DNA of 64,000 nucleotides from Allorhizobium paknamense (GTDB lineage: Bacteria; Pseudomonadota; Alphaproteobacteria; Rhizobiales; Rhizobiaceae), in the NCBI RefSeq assembly GCF_030815125.1, contig NZ_JAUSWH010000005.1, forward strand, positions 296,467-360,466. The letters are read 5' to 3'. Made by a program: the position numbers and the translations under genes. Under the pieces are notes generated by a model. That model saw only the letters and a program-made list of their open reading frames with translations. It was not told where the DNA came from and made no database searches. Positions 17,036 through 26,690 of the stretch are shown one piece after another; within the stretch, counting starts at the first letter, position 1, and every line of letters starts with the position of its first letter.

Positions 17036-18631
17036 TTACTCGCTGATATCGACGTTTTCGAAGGTGAAGTCACCCAGCGGGCTCTGGGTAAAGCCGGTGA
17101 CGTCCTTGCGCATCGGCACCACGGAGAGCGAGTGGTCGATGGTCGCCCAGGGGGCTTCCTTCTTGAAGACTTCCTGAGCCTGTTCGTAGAGCTTGGTGCG
17201 CTCGGCCTTGTCAGCGGTGACCTTGGCTTTCTTCACCAGCGCGTCGAACTCCTTGTTGCACCACTGCGCACGGTTGTTGCCGCCCACGGCATCGCAGCCC
17301 AGCAGCGTATCCAGGAAGTTGTCCGGATCGCCATTGTCGCCGGTCCAGCCGAGGATGGCGGCGCCGTCGCGGTCCTTGGCCTTGGAGCGCTGCAGATATT
17401 CGGCCCATTCATAGGAGACGATCTCGACCTTGACGCCGATCTTGGCAAAATCATCCTGCATGATTTCGGCGGCGCGGCGGGCGTTCAGCATGTAGGGGCG
17501 TGAAACCGGCATGGCCCAGATCTTCATCGACAGGTTCTTGACGCCAGCCTTTTCGAGCATCTTCTTGGCGGCATCGAGATCGTAGCTGTCGTCCTGCACC
17601 TTGTCGTTATAGGACCACATGGTCGGCGGGATCGGGTTCTTGGCGGGCGTCGCCATGCCCTGGAACACGGCGTCGACAATGGCCTTCTTGTTGATCGCCT
17701 TGTTGAGGGCAACGCGCACTTCCGGCTTGTCAAAGGGGGCCTGCGTGGTGTTGTAGGCGAGGTAGGCAATGTTCAAGCCTTCCTGCTCCATCACCTTCAG
17801 GTTCGGATCAGCCTTCATGGCCTTGACATCGGCGGCATTCGGATACGGCATCAACTGGCATTCGCCAGCCTTCAGCTTCTGGTAGCGAACGGCGGCATCC
17901 GTGGTAATGGCGAAGACGAGATCGTCGATCTTCGGTGCCTTGCCCCAGTAGTCGGCATTCTTCTGGAAGCGGATGACGGCATCCTGCTGATAGGCGACGA
18001 AGGTGAACGGACCGGTGCCGACCGGCATCTGGTTCAACTGCTCCATCTTGCCGTCAGCCTTCAGCTTGTCGGCATATTCCTTGGACACGATGGAGGCGAA
18101 CGGCATGGCGATGTTGGCGAGGAAGGGCGCTTCCGGCCGGTTCAGCACGAACTTCACCGTCAGGTCATCCACCTTTTCGATGGACTTGATGAGTTCCGGG
18201 AAACCCATGCCTGCGGCATATTCCCAGGAACCGCCAGCGACATACTGGTTCCACGGATTGCTCTTGTTGATCTGCCGGTCGATGGAGAAGATCACGTCAT
18301 CGGCATTCAGCGTGCGGGTGGGGGTGAAGAATTCCGTGGTCTGGAACTTCACATTCGGGCGCAGCTTGAAGGTATATTCCTTGCCGTCCGGAGAGATGGT
18401 CCAGCTTTCGGCCAGTGCGGCCACCGGATTGGTGGTGCCGGGTTCGAATTCCAGCAGGCGGTTATAGACCGGGTGGGCGGAGGCATCGAAAGTGGTGCCA
18501 GCGGTGTAGAGGCCGGGATCGAAACCTTCCGGCGAGCCTTCCGAGCAGTAGACGAAGGTCTTGGCGCTGGCGGCGGTGGACAGGAAGGATGCGGCGAGCA
18601 GTGCCGCAGCAAAGCCAAATTTACGTTTCAT
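17036..18631 (-). CDS. dppA: Periplasmic di/oligopeptide-binding protein (DppA type, SBP family 5)
   Basis: The 531-residue lipid-free binding protein has the signal peptide MKRKFGFAAALLAASFLSTA ending at ASA, then KTFVYCSEGSPEGFDPGLYT, which is near-diagnostic for DppA-type proteins. Later segments include WTISPDGKEYTFKLRP and the C-terminal LPVVPMRKDVTGF-like region (SLSVVPMRKDVTGF). It captures dipeptides or related ligands and hands them to DppBC. The ATG at 18631 follows GGGAGA and starts a clear signal peptide. It is the first gene of the operon. Confidence 0.93.
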   Translation of the reverse strand: MKRKFGFAAALLAASFLSTAASAKTFVYCSEGSPEGFDPGLYTAGTTFDASAHPVYNRLLEFEPGTTNPVAALAESWTISPDGKEYTFKLRPNVKFQTTEFFTPTRTLNADDVIFSIDRQINKSNPWNQYVAGGSWEYAAGMGFPELIKSIEKVDDLTVKFVLNRPEAPFLANIAMPFASIVSKEYADKLKADGKMEQLNQMPVGTGPFTFVAYQQDAVIRFQKNADYWGKAPKIDDLVFAITTDAAVRYQKLKAGECQLMPYPNAADVKAMKADPNLKVMEQEGLNIAYLAYNTTQAPFDKPEVRVALNKAINKKAIVDAVFQGMATPAKNPIPPTMWSYNDKVQDDSYDLDAAKKMLEKAGVKNLSMKIWAMPVSRPYMLNARRAAEIMQDDFAKIGVKVEIVSYEWAEYLQRSKAKDRDGAAILGWTGDNGDPDNFLDTLLGCDAVGGNNRAQWCNKEFDALVKKAKVTADKAERTKLYEQAQEVFKKEAPWATIDHSLSVVPMRKDVTGFTQSPLGDFTFENVDISE

Positions 18632-18996
18632 AAAAATCTCCCAAACGGGACAAGGAGCCTGCGACGCTCCGCCCGTAAACACTGTGAACCCAGATGCACG
18701 GCCCTTGTTCTTGTCTTCCGTGCACGTCTGACCAATCCGGCGCATAGTCCCCAAGGCCGAGGGTTCGCCCCTCTTTTTACGGTTCGCTAAACGACAGAAG
18801 CTTCGTATTATCGGCTGTTTCAGGACTGTAAAGATGCGTTCAGCATTCTTTGACGCGTTTGACCCCTAAATTTTGTTGAATTTAACTAAATGGAAAAAAA
18901 TGGGTCGTCAAACGAAATAAAATTGCGTGTCCTTGTTGGCAGGTAGGACGCTTTTGCGGAAAAATGCGGCAATGCAGCAATAATTCCTTTTTTATG
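18632..18996. other. Gene-free region upstream of dppA
   Basis: This stretch between dppA and the CsbD-like gene's terminator holds the dppA leader and promoter. It becomes AT-rich after about 18840. I find no convincing ORF, and no palindrome that I would call an operator. Confidence 0.6.
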
Positions 18997-18998
18997 CA

Positions 18999-19024
18999 AA
19001 AAGCCCGCACGGTGGCGGGCTTTT
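18999..19024 (-). terminator. Terminator downstream of the CsbD-like gene
   Basis: AAAAGCCCGC pairs with GCGGGCTTTT across a 6-base loop. Read on the minus strand the stem ends in a T tract, downstream of the stop at 19084. Confidence 0.85.
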
Positions 19025-19083
19025 CTAGGGGCGTTAGTCGCGGGCTTTGCGATTGACGCAGATTTGCGGCAGAGAGACCTAGA

Positions 19084-19275
19084 TCAGAGCCGGTCCACAG
19101 CGCCCTTTACGGTATCCTTGGCCTTGCCGACCGTCTTCTGGGTCTTGCCCTTGGCTTCCTGGCCAGCGCCTTCGGCGCGCATGCGGTCGTTGCCGGTGGC
19201 CTTGCCCGCCGCCTGCTTGGTCTTGCCTGCGACTTCGTTGGCGGTGCCCTTTACCTTATCGCTCATGCTGCTCAT
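19084..19275 (-). CDS. CsbD-family stress-response protein
   Basis: The 63-residue hydrophilic protein is rich in Lys, Gly and Ala with [19 protein letters not shown] repeated in variant form ([19 protein letters not shown]), the signature of CsbD proteins. These are general-stress proteins whose biochemical role is unknown. The ATG at 19275 is selected because GGAGG lies 8 bases upstream. It is a single-gene unit ending at the terminator at 18999. Confidence 0.9.
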   Translation of the reverse strand: MSSMSDKVKGTANEVAGKTKQAAGKATGNDRMRAEGAGQEAKGKTQKTVGKAKDTVKGAVDRL

Positions 19276-19350
19276 GGGGTATTCCTCCATCGCTTGTGAA
19301 TTGTTACGACGGATGAACGGGACCAGAGCTTAAAAGTTCCTGGATCTTTA

Positions 19351-19614
19351 GGGTCAAAACTCAATCAGGATGGGTGTTCTGTTGAACGGGATGGGATTGA
19401 ATGGCCGCGAACAAGCGCAAGGCAAGGCCCTGAGGCCTTGTCGAGCATTGTTCGCAATCAGGCGGCCCATCCCGTTCAACCCTTCGGGCAAGGCGTATTT
19501 TGCGCCTGCGGGCGTCGGAAAGGTTTGAAAATGATCGGCATTTCCTTCACCTTTCCTCCTACTCAGACACAAAATACGCCTTGCAGAACACCCATCCTGA
19601 TTGAGTTTTGACCC
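19351..19614. mobile_element. 264-bp element with perfect 31-bp terminal inverted repeats and nested internal stems (copy 1)
   Basis: The ends (19351-19381 and 19584-19614) are perfect inverted repeats beginning GGGTCAAAACTCAATCAGGA. Inside, TTGAACGGGATGGG (19382-19395) pairs with CCCATCCCGTTCAA (19466-19479), enclosing GCGAACAA / TTGTTCGC and AAGGCC-CTGA-GGCCTT. A second arm pairs GCAAGGCGTATTTTG (19488-19502) with CAAAATACGCCTTGC (19570-19584). The whole could fold as a cruciform or a structured RNA. A copy begins at 63911. It abuts a RIME-like repeat at a CTAG. No protein is encoded that I recognise. Confidence 0.85.
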
Positions 19615-19717
19615 TAGAGCATCGTGCCGCAAAACGGAATCGTCACGATGCTCTCCTTTCTGGTTTTCGCATCGGATTTTTCCGAAAACCGGTTCCCACT
19701 TTTCGGTCCGATGCTCC
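19615..19717 (-). repeat. RIME-like repeat, long variant, reverse orientation
   Basis: Read on the minus strand it gives GAGCATCGGACCGAAAAGTG, then GGAACCGG and TTTTCGGAAAAATCC, followed by a second hairpin AGCATCGTGACG / CGGCACGATGCT. The first part matches the insertion inside phnF at 52316. Confidence 0.85.
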
Positions 19718-19735
19718 GAACCTGTTTCATGAAAC

Positions 19736-20254
19736 CTACGGAGAGGCTGTAAAAGCTCCAAAGCGTCCTTGCGAAAAGCACAGCGGCGCGCCGCCGCCTT
19801 GCGTCACGCGAAGCACCTCGCCGATCAGGATGGTATGGTCTCCCGCCTCATGCGCGGCATGAAGGCGGCATTCGAAGCAGGCCAGACTGCCGGACAGCAG
19901 GGGAACGCCGTGATCGTTCTCCTGCCAGTCCACGCCTTCAAAGCCGAAACTGCTGCGGGCAAAGGCAAGCGCCAGATCCTGCTGGCCTTCACCCAGAACA
20001 TGAATGGCAAAATGGGCGGCAGAGCGAAATACGGGGTAGCGCGAGGATTGACGCGCCACCGACCACAGCACCAGCGGCGGATCGAGCGATACGGAGGTAA
20101 AGCTGTTTGCCGTCATCCCGACGGGACCATCCGGACCACGGGCAGTGACGATGGTCACCCCCGTGGCGAAGGCCCCGAGCGCATCGCGAAAGCCTCTGGC
20201 ATTGTCAGGGCCAGGGATAAAAACCCTCTCGTCGCTCCCAAGGCCATGCGTCAC
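19736..20254 (-). CDS. smoA: SmoA: NADH-dependent FMN reductase of the sulfo-SMO pathway
   Basis: The 172-residue flavin-reductase-like split-barrel protein has FATGVTIVTARGPDGPVGMTANSF at residues 28-52, then SLDPPLVLWSV and FAIHVLGEGQQDLALAFA. It would reduce FMN for the two-component monooxygenase SmoC. It starts with GTG overlapping the smoB stop (GTGA), with no nearby alternative Met, so it is translationally coupled. Gene order smoC-smoB-smoA on one strand matches the sulfoquinovose monooxygenase cluster described in Agrobacterium. The identity rests on family plus context. Confidence 0.9.
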   Translation of the reverse strand: MTHGLGSDERVFIPGPDNARGFRDALGAFATGVTIVTARGPDGPVGMTANSFTSVSLDPPLVLWSVARQSSRYPVFRSAAHFAIHVLGEGQQDLALAFARSSFGFEGVDWQENDHGVPLLSGSLACFECRLHAAHEAGDHTILIGEVLRVTQGGGAPLCFSQGRFGAFTASP

Positions 20255-21144
20255 GGAACGTCCTTCCCGATGGCTGCGGTGTAGAGTTCGAACCAGCTTT
20301 CGCGGTCGAACTTCACTTTCAACGCATCGCCAATCCTGCGAATGCGCTCCAGCCTGTTCGTGCCGACCACGGGCAGAATGCGCGCCGGATGGTGCAAAAG
20401 CCAGGCCAGTGCCACGGCGCTTGCATCCGTACCAGAGGCAGCGCCGATCTTTTCCAGGGCTGCCAGCAGGGGAGACGCCTTATCGGAAAACAGGCTGCCA
20501 CCGCCAAGCGGTGACCAGGCCATGGGCGGCAGGCGCCGTTCCTGGAGGAAGGCCAGATCGCCATTGATGAAGGGCGCGGTGTGGCTGAGGCTCAGTTCGA
20601 TCTGGTTGGTCACCAGCGGTGTCGTCATGGCCGATTGCAGCAGGCTGACATCGAAAGGCCGGAAATTCGAAACCCCGACAGCCCTGACCTTGCCGGAGGC
20701 GACGGCCTCGTCCAGCGCCCGCCCGGTTTCTTCCGGGTCGATCAGCGGATCGGGGCGATGGATCAGCAGGAGGTCGATGTGCTCGATCCCCATTTCTTTC
20801 AGCGAGGTCTCGACCGAAGAGCGAATATGGGCGCTGCTGGTATCGTAATATTTGACGCGGGCGGAGGCGTAGCGTCCGGCAGGGGCGACAATGCCGCATT
20901 TGGTGACGATCTCGATCCTGTCGCGCAGCGATGGTGCCGTCTTGAGCGCGGCGCCGAAAATGCCCTCCACGGTGTAGCCGCCATAGATGTCGGCATGGTC
21001 CATGGTGGTGATGCCCTGCTCCAGGCAGGCTTCCACCTTGGCGATGATGTGGGCGGGGCTGGTATCGGCATCCTCGGCAAGCCGCCACATGCCATAGGCG
21101 ATGCGGCTGAGATCGAGACCCGGCTGAAGCGTGATGCGGTCCAT
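20251..21144 (-). CDS. smoB: SmoB: 6-oxo-glucose reductase (aldo/keto reductase) of the sulfo-SMO pathway
   Basis: The 297-residue aldo/keto reductase has the catalytic tetrad visible as TTMDHADIYGGY (Asp, Tyr), TKCGI (Lys) and LLIHRPDPL (His). NADPH-binding segments are GVSNFRPFDV and the C-terminal PVVGTNRLERIRR. In the sulfo-SMO pathway SmoB reduces 6-oxo-glucose, the product of SmoC, to glucose. The ATG at 21144 shares one base with the smoC stop. Membership in this cluster is what distinguishes it from other aldo/keto reductases. Confidence 0.9.
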   Translation of the reverse strand: MDRITLQPGLDLSRIAYGMWRLAEDADTSPAHIIAKVEACLEQGITTMDHADIYGGYTVEGIFGAALKTAPSLRDRIEIVTKCGIVAPAGRYASARVKYYDTSSAHIRSSVETSLKEMGIEHIDLLLIHRPDPLIDPEETGRALDEAVASGKVRAVGVSNFRPFDVSLLQSAMTTPLVTNQIELSLSHTAPFINGDLAFLQERRLPPMAWSPLGGGSLFSDKASPLLAALEKIGAASGTDASAVALAWLLHHPARILPVVGTNRLERIRRIGDALKVKFDRESWFELYTAAIGKDVP

Positions 21145-22301
21145 CAGTGGCGCTCCCCCATACCCAGTGGCGTGGCGGGAACCGTGGCCGGGACGCGGCC
21201 ATAGGCATGCGGCAGCGAACAGGTTTTCAACTGCGGCAGCACCTTGGTGCCGAAATGCTCCGCCTCGTCGAGATGCGGATAGCCGGAGAGAATAAAGGCG
21301 CGAATGCCCATCTTGCGATAGTCCTCCAATTCCGAAAGTACCTGGTCGGTGGAGCCGACGATGGCCGCGCCGCATCCGGAGCGGGCCCGCCCGATGCCCG
21401 TCCACAGATGTCGCTCCACATAGCCAAATTGATCCGCCAGTTCCCGCGTGCGGGCCTGATGGTGCACGCCGAGAGAAATACTGTCATGGGCGCGCTCCCG
21501 GATCAGTCGCCCATATTCGTCATCGAGCTTCGAGACGAGATGCTCGGCATAGTCTCGCGCTTCCTGTTCGGTATCGCGCACAATCATGTGCACGCGCAAG
21601 CCGTAATCCAGCGTGCGTCCATGGGCGCTGGCGCGGGCATGCACCGCGCGCATGCGCTCGGCCAACTGCTCTTTCGGTTCGGGCCACATCAGATAGACAT
21701 CGCATTGCGCGCCGCATAGTTCCAGTGCATCCGGCGAATAGCCGCCGAAATAAAGAAGCGGCCCACCATTCTGCTGATAGGGCCGGGCTGGTTCGGTCGA
21801 AAGCCCTTTGAACTGATAGACCTCACCTTCGAAATTGATTTCCTCCCGTGTCCAGGCCTGGCGCAGGATTTCCACCACCTCATGGCTGCGGCGATAGCGA
21901 AAGGCGCTGTCGGCCACCTCGCCGGGAAAATCCGAGCTGATGACATTGAGGGTCAAGCGCCCCGACAGCATGTGATCCAGCGTCGCGATGGTCCGCGCCA
22001 GCATGATCGGCTGCATTTCGCCGCAACGGATCGCGGCAAGGAAATTGATATTGCTGGTGATCTGCGAGCAGGCCGCCACGAAGCTCAACGTGTCCTGCCC
22101 GACCTGATAAGACGAGGGGCAAAGGATGTTGCGGAAGCCGAGCGCATCGGCCTTCCGGACGATATCGGAGCAATGCTGCCAGCTTGAGCGCAAGGCGCCA
22201 TCCGGCACGCCGAGAAAGGCATAATCGTCGGAGCAGAGCGCGGAAAACCACGAGACTTCCGCAGCATCCAGGTCCGCCGAGGTGATCGGCACGATGGTCA
22301 T
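21144..22301 (-). CDS. smoC: SmoC: FMNH2-dependent sulfoquinovose monooxygenase
   Basis: The 385-residue luciferase-like TIM-barrel monooxygenase resembles alkanesulfonate monooxygenase SsuD ([64 protein letters not shown], and a late [24 protein letters not shown]). SmoC oxidises sulfoquinovose at C6, releasing sulfite and 6-oxo-glucose, with FMNH2 from SmoA. It is the first gene of the minus-strand smoCBA operon and is divergent from the GntR regulator. It differs from SsuD in setting: a sulfoquinovosidase and a sugar importer lie nearby rather than a taurine or alkanesulfonate importer. Confidence 0.92.
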   Translation of the reverse strand: MTIVPITSADLDAAEVSWFSALCSDDYAFLGVPDGALRSSWQHCSDIVRKADALGFRNILCPSSYQVGQDTLSFVAACSQITSNINFLAAIRCGEMQPIMLARTIATLDHMLSGRLTLNVISSDFPGEVADSAFRYRRSHEVVEILRQAWTREEINFEGEVYQFKGLSTEPARPYQQNGGPLLYFGGYSPDALELCGAQCDVYLMWPEPKEQLAERMRAVHARASAHGRTLDYGLRVHMIVRDTEQEARDYAEHLVSKLDDEYGRLIRERAHDSISLGVHHQARTRELADQFGYVERHLWTGIGRARSGCGAAIVGSTDQVLSELEDYRKMGIRAFILSGYPHLDEAEHFGTKVLPQLKTCSLPHAYGRVPATVPATPLGMGERH

Positions 22302-22409
22302 AATGGCTCTCCTCGTCGTCGTCCTGCCCTTCGGCAGGGATCGGGAAGGGTGGATTGCATCCACCGGACATTTCCGGCAATTTTGAATAGCATCAAGAAT
22401 CGCGTAAAA

Positions 22410-22423
22410 CAATCATGTATCAA
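22410..22423 (-). promoter_or_regulatory. Candidate SmoD operator in the smoC-smoD divergent region
   Basis: On the minus strand the site reads TTGATACATGATTG. A similar 14-mer, TTGATGCAATATTG, lies upstream of smoE at 23217-23230, agreeing at 11 of 14 bases. Both lie in regions a cluster regulator would be expected to bind. The match is suggestive only. Confidence 0.35.
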
Positions 22424-22446
22424 TTCAAGTTCGGTTTCGGTGAGTG

Positions 22447-23151
22447 ATGAAGCATCCGCGTGGCAGTCTCCCGCTCTATCTCCAGGTCGTGGAGCTTCTG
22501 GTGCGTGATATTGCCGCCGGGCGCCTGCAGGATGGCGAAAAACTGCCGCCTGAGCGCGATATGGCCGTCCAGATGGACATGGCTGTGGGCACTTTGCGCA
22601 AGGCGCTTTCCGAGCTTGAGGCGCGGGGGCTTCTTCAGCGCATCCAGGGGTCGGGCAATTACATCCGGGCGCAGGCGAGCCCGAGAAGCGTTTACGCGCT
22701 GTTTCGGCTGGAGTTGTTAGGCGGGGGTGGCCTGCCGACGGCGGAGGTGTTGAGCGTAGAGCGGCTGGCAAAGCCGCCGCATCTGCCGCATTTCGGCCAA
22801 TCGCGCTTTGCCCATCGCATTCGCCGTCTGCGCTGCCTGTCCGGTCAACCGGCGGCGATGGAGGAAATCTGGCTGGATGCAGCACTGATCGGCACGCTGT
22901 CTGCCGAGGAACTGTCGGAATCGCTCTACCTTTTCTACCGCACGCGGCTTGGGTTGTGGATCGAAAAGGCGGAGGATTGCATCGGTCAGCAACCGGTGCC
23001 CTCCTGGCGGCCCGCCGCCTTCAGCCCTCAGCCCAACGCCCTCGTGCCGCATATCATTCGCCGCAGCTTTGCCCAGGATGGCTCCATCCCGGAAGTCTCC
23101 GAGACCTGGTATGATCCCTCCGTCGCCCATTATGTCTCGCGGCTCCGATAG
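22447..23151 (+). CDS. smoD: SmoD: GntR-family transcriptional regulator of sulfoquinovose catabolism
   Basis: The 234-residue HutC-type GntR protein has an N-terminal winged helix (LYLQVVELLVRDIAAGRLQD, then GEKLPPERDMAVQMDMAVGT and RKALSELEARGLLQRIQGSG). An effector-binding UTRA domain follows (FGQSRFAHRIRRLRCLSGQP...MEEIWLD). ATG at 22447 is preferred over GTG at 22444. It is divergent from smoC and precedes smoE, the position of the regulator in the known sulfo-SMO cluster. It probably represses the cluster until sulfoquinovose or a glycoside is present; ligand and sites are inferred. Confidence 0.88.
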   Translation: MKHPRGSLPLYLQVVELLVRDIAAGRLQDGEKLPPERDMAVQMDMAVGTLRKALSELEARGLLQRIQGSGNYIRAQASPRSVYALFRLELLGGGGLPTAEVLSVERLAKPPHLPHFGQSRFAHRIRRLRCLSGQPAAMEEIWLDAALIGTLSAEELSESLYLFYRTRLGLWIEKAEDCIGQQPVPSWRPAAFSPQPNALVPHIIRRSFAQDGSIPEVSETWYDPSVAHYVSRLR

Positions 23152-23216
23152 GGAATGGTTTTGCGGCGTCTTCCGTTTTACGGGTTGGAATTTGCTCGAA
23201 AGTGCTTTTCGTCAAA

Positions 23217-23230
23217 TTGATGCAATATTG
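23217..23230 (+). promoter_or_regulatory. Candidate SmoD operator upstream of smoE
   Basis: TTGATGCAATATTG lies in the 188-base gap between smoD and smoE and resembles the site at 22410-22423. Confidence is low because only two sites can be compared. Confidence 0.35.
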
Positions 23231-23339
23231 ATTTCTGGCAAATCCCCCGTAAGATCGCCGCTCCGGTCTCGCGGCCCAGGGCGGCACGGGCGGGAGCGGT
23301 TCAACGACATGCAGGCATGGCTGCGCTGCGGAGCATAAT

Positions 23340-24419
23340 ATGGCGTCAGTGACCCTGCGGGGGCTTGAAAAGCATTACGGATCGCAGCGCGTCGTCAAAG
23401 GGCTTGATCTGGTCATTGCCGATGGCGAATTCGTCGTGCTGGTCGGGCCGTCCGGCTGCGGCAAATCCACGACGCTGCGCATGATCGCCGGGCTGGAATC
23501 GATCAGCGGCGGCGAGGTGATGATCGGCGATGACGTGGTCAATCGTCTGGCCCCGCGGGAGCGGGATATCGCCATGGTCTTTCAGGATTATGCGCTCTAT
23601 CCCCACAAAACCGTGCGGGAAAACATGGGTTTCAGCCTGAAGGTGCGTGGCATGGCGGCTGCCGAAGCGAAGTCGCGCATTGACGAGGCGGCAGAATTGC
23701 TGGGCATTGCCCATCTGCTCGACCGCAGGCCCGGGCAATTGTCTGGCGGCCAGCGCCAGCGCGTGGCCATGGGCCGCGCCATCGTTCGCCATCCGCAGGT
23801 TTTTCTGTTCGATGAGCCGCTCTCCAATCTCGATGCGCAACTGCGCGGGCAGGTGCGGACCGAAATCAAGAAACTGCACCAGAAGCTCCGCACCACCATC
23901 ATCTATGTCACCCACGATCAGGTGGAGGCGATGACGCTGGCCGACCGGATCGTCATTCTCCGCAATGGCGTGATCGAGCAGGTGGGTACGCCGGATGAGG
24001 TTTACAATCAGCCGCGCAACGTCTTCGTGGCCGGTTTCGTCGGTTCGCCCGCCATGAATTTTGCCCGCGCCACGCGCCGGGGGGCCGAACTGGCCTTTGC
24101 CGATGGCAATGCGCTGCCGCTCGATCGTCTGGCTGTTCGGGCCGATCAACTGGCCGATGGACAGCCGGTGCTGGTCGGCATCCGCCCGGAACATGTGCTG
24201 CCGGTGGGCGAGGGGCGGGTGGAGATCGCCGTTCCCGTGGATGTGGTGGAGCCGCTGGGCTCCGATACGCTGCTGCACGTCTCGCTGGGAGAGGCGACGG
24301 TGACGGCGCGCATGCCGCCTGCCATGCGTCCCAAGGTGGGTGAAGTGGTGCGGCTGGGGCTCGATCCGACAAAACTGCATGTGTTCGATGCGGCCTCCGA
24401 AGCTGCCATCGGTCTTTGA
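23340..24419 (+). CDS. smoE: SmoE: ABC importer ATPase for sulfoquinovosyl glycerol
   Basis: The 359-residue MalK/UgpC-type ATPase has Walker [15 protein letters not shown]-loop MVFQDYALYPHKTV, signature [16 protein letters not shown], Walker [14 protein letters not shown] and H-loop YVTHDQVEAMTLAD. The C-terminal TOBE/OB regulatory region begins near residue 240 (VLVGIRPEHVLPVGEG). It energises the SmoGH permease. It is the first gene of the plus-strand smoEFGHI run. No smoK-type split ATPase gene is needed, since two SmoE copies can form the motor. Confidence 0.9.
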   Translation: MASVTLRGLEKHYGSQRVVKGLDLVIADGEFVVLVGPSGCGKSTTLRMIAGLESISGGEVMIGDDVVNRLAPRERDIAMVFQDYALYPHKTVRENMGFSLKVRGMAAAEAKSRIDEAAELLGIAHLLDRRPGQLSGGQRQRVAMGRAIVRHPQVFLFDEPLSNLDAQLRGQVRTEIKKLHQKLRTTIIYVTHDQVEAMTLADRIVILRNGVIEQVGTPDEVYNQPRNVFVAGFVGSPAMNFARATRRGAELAFADGNALPLDRLAVRADQLADGQPVLVGIRPEHVLPVGEGRVEIAVPVDVVEPLGSDTLLHVSLGEATVTARMPPAMRPKVGEVVRLGLDPTKLHVFDAASEAAIGL

Positions 24420-24430
24420 CCGGGACATAG

Positions 24431-25705
<1,275 letters not shown>

Positions 25706-25713
25706 TAGACTAT

Positions 25714-25741
25714 GCGGGATGACCCATACCGGTCATCCCGC
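25714..25741 (+). terminator. Hairpin between smoF and smoG
   Basis: GCGGGATGACC pairs perfectly with GGTCATCCCGC over a CATACC loop and is followed by only a short TTT. It is probably a partial terminator or mRNA-stabilising hairpin that raises SmoF above the permeases. Confidence 0.75.
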
Positions 25742-25766
25742 TTTGCCGAAACGGATGTAACAGATT

Positions 25767-26690
25767 TTGACCGTCACCTCGCCATCGCGCCCGAAAAGCC
25801 GCTCCTGGCTCAGCCGGATCTTCGATCCCGGTGAGGGCACGCTTGCGTTTCTGCTGCTGGCGCCGGCGGCTGTGCTGCTGCTGCTCGTCATCGTCTACCC
25901 GGTGGGCAGGCTGTTCTACACCAGCCTGTTCAACCTCTCGCTCACCTCCGGCCTTCCGGCGGAATTCGTCGGCATCGACAATTACAGGCTGATGGCCTCG
26001 GACCCGGTGTTCTGGGAGGCGGGCTGGAACACGCTGCTCATCACGCTGATCACCGTGCCGGGAGCCTTGATCCTCGGGCTGGTGCTGGCGCTTCTTGCCA
26101 ATCTGCCGTTTCGCACCCGCTGGCCGGTGCGGCTGTCGCTGCTCATTCCCTGGGCGCTGCCGCTCTCCTTTGTCGGTCTGATCTTCGCGTGGTTCTTCCA
26201 TTCGGAATATGGCATCGTCAATGACGTGCTGGCGCGCTTCGGCGTCACCGGCATCATCTGGTTCAATTCACCGAACCTTGCCTTTGCCGCCATCTGTCTG
26301 GCGATCATCTGGAAGACCTCGTCCTTCATGGCGCTGATGATCTTGGCCGGGCTGCAAACCATTCCGCGTTCGCTTTACGAGGCCGCCGATGTCGATGGCG
26401 CGGGGCCGGTGCGGCAGTTCTTCGAGATCACCCTGCCGCTGCTCAAGCCCGCCATCGTAGTGGCGCTGATCTTCCGCACCATCACGGCGCTGCAAACCTT
26501 CGACATTCCCTATATGATGACCGGCGGCGGTCCGGGCACGTCCACCGCGACACTTGCCATGTATATCCACCAGAACACCGTCTCCTTCCTCGATCTCGGC
26601 TACGGATCGGCGCTGGCCGTGGTGATGTTCGTGTTTTCCATGGCGGTCACCGCCATCTATCTGCGCATCATCCGCGCAAGGGGGCAGTGA
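25767..26690 (+). CDS. smoG: SmoG: ABC importer permease (MalF type)
   Basis: The 307-residue permease has about six membrane helices, starting LAFLLLAPAAVLLLLVIVYP near residue 28, and the EAA loop SLYEAADVDGAGPVRQFFEITLPLLKP near residue 205. An in-frame stop lies three codons before TTG at 25767, so TTG is the only start that precedes the first helix, and its ribosome site is weak. With SmoH it forms the channel for sulfoquinovose glycosides. Weak initiation plus the upstream hairpin would keep permease levels low. Confidence 0.88.
   Translation: MTVTSPSRPKSRSWLSRIFDPGEGTLAFLLLAPAAVLLLLVIVYPVGRLFYTSLFNLSLTSGLPAEFVGIDNYRLMASDPVFWEAGWNTLLITLITVPGALILGLVLALLANLPFRTRWPVRLSLLIPWALPLSFVGLIFAWFFHSEYGIVNDVLARFGVTGIIWFNSPNLAFAAICLAIIWKTSSFMALMILAGLQTIPRSLYEAADVDGAGPVRQFFEITLPLLKPAIVVALIFRTITALQTFDIPYMMTGGGPGTSTATLAMYIHQNTVSFLDLGYGSALAVVMFVFSMAVTAIYLRIIRARGQ

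Noticed and set aside
21144..22301. Alkanesulfonate monooxygenase SsuD of a sulfur-starvation operon
   Set aside because: No ssuABC or tau genes are adjacent; the cluster instead has a sugar-type importer, a GH31 enzyme and an aldo/keto reductase.
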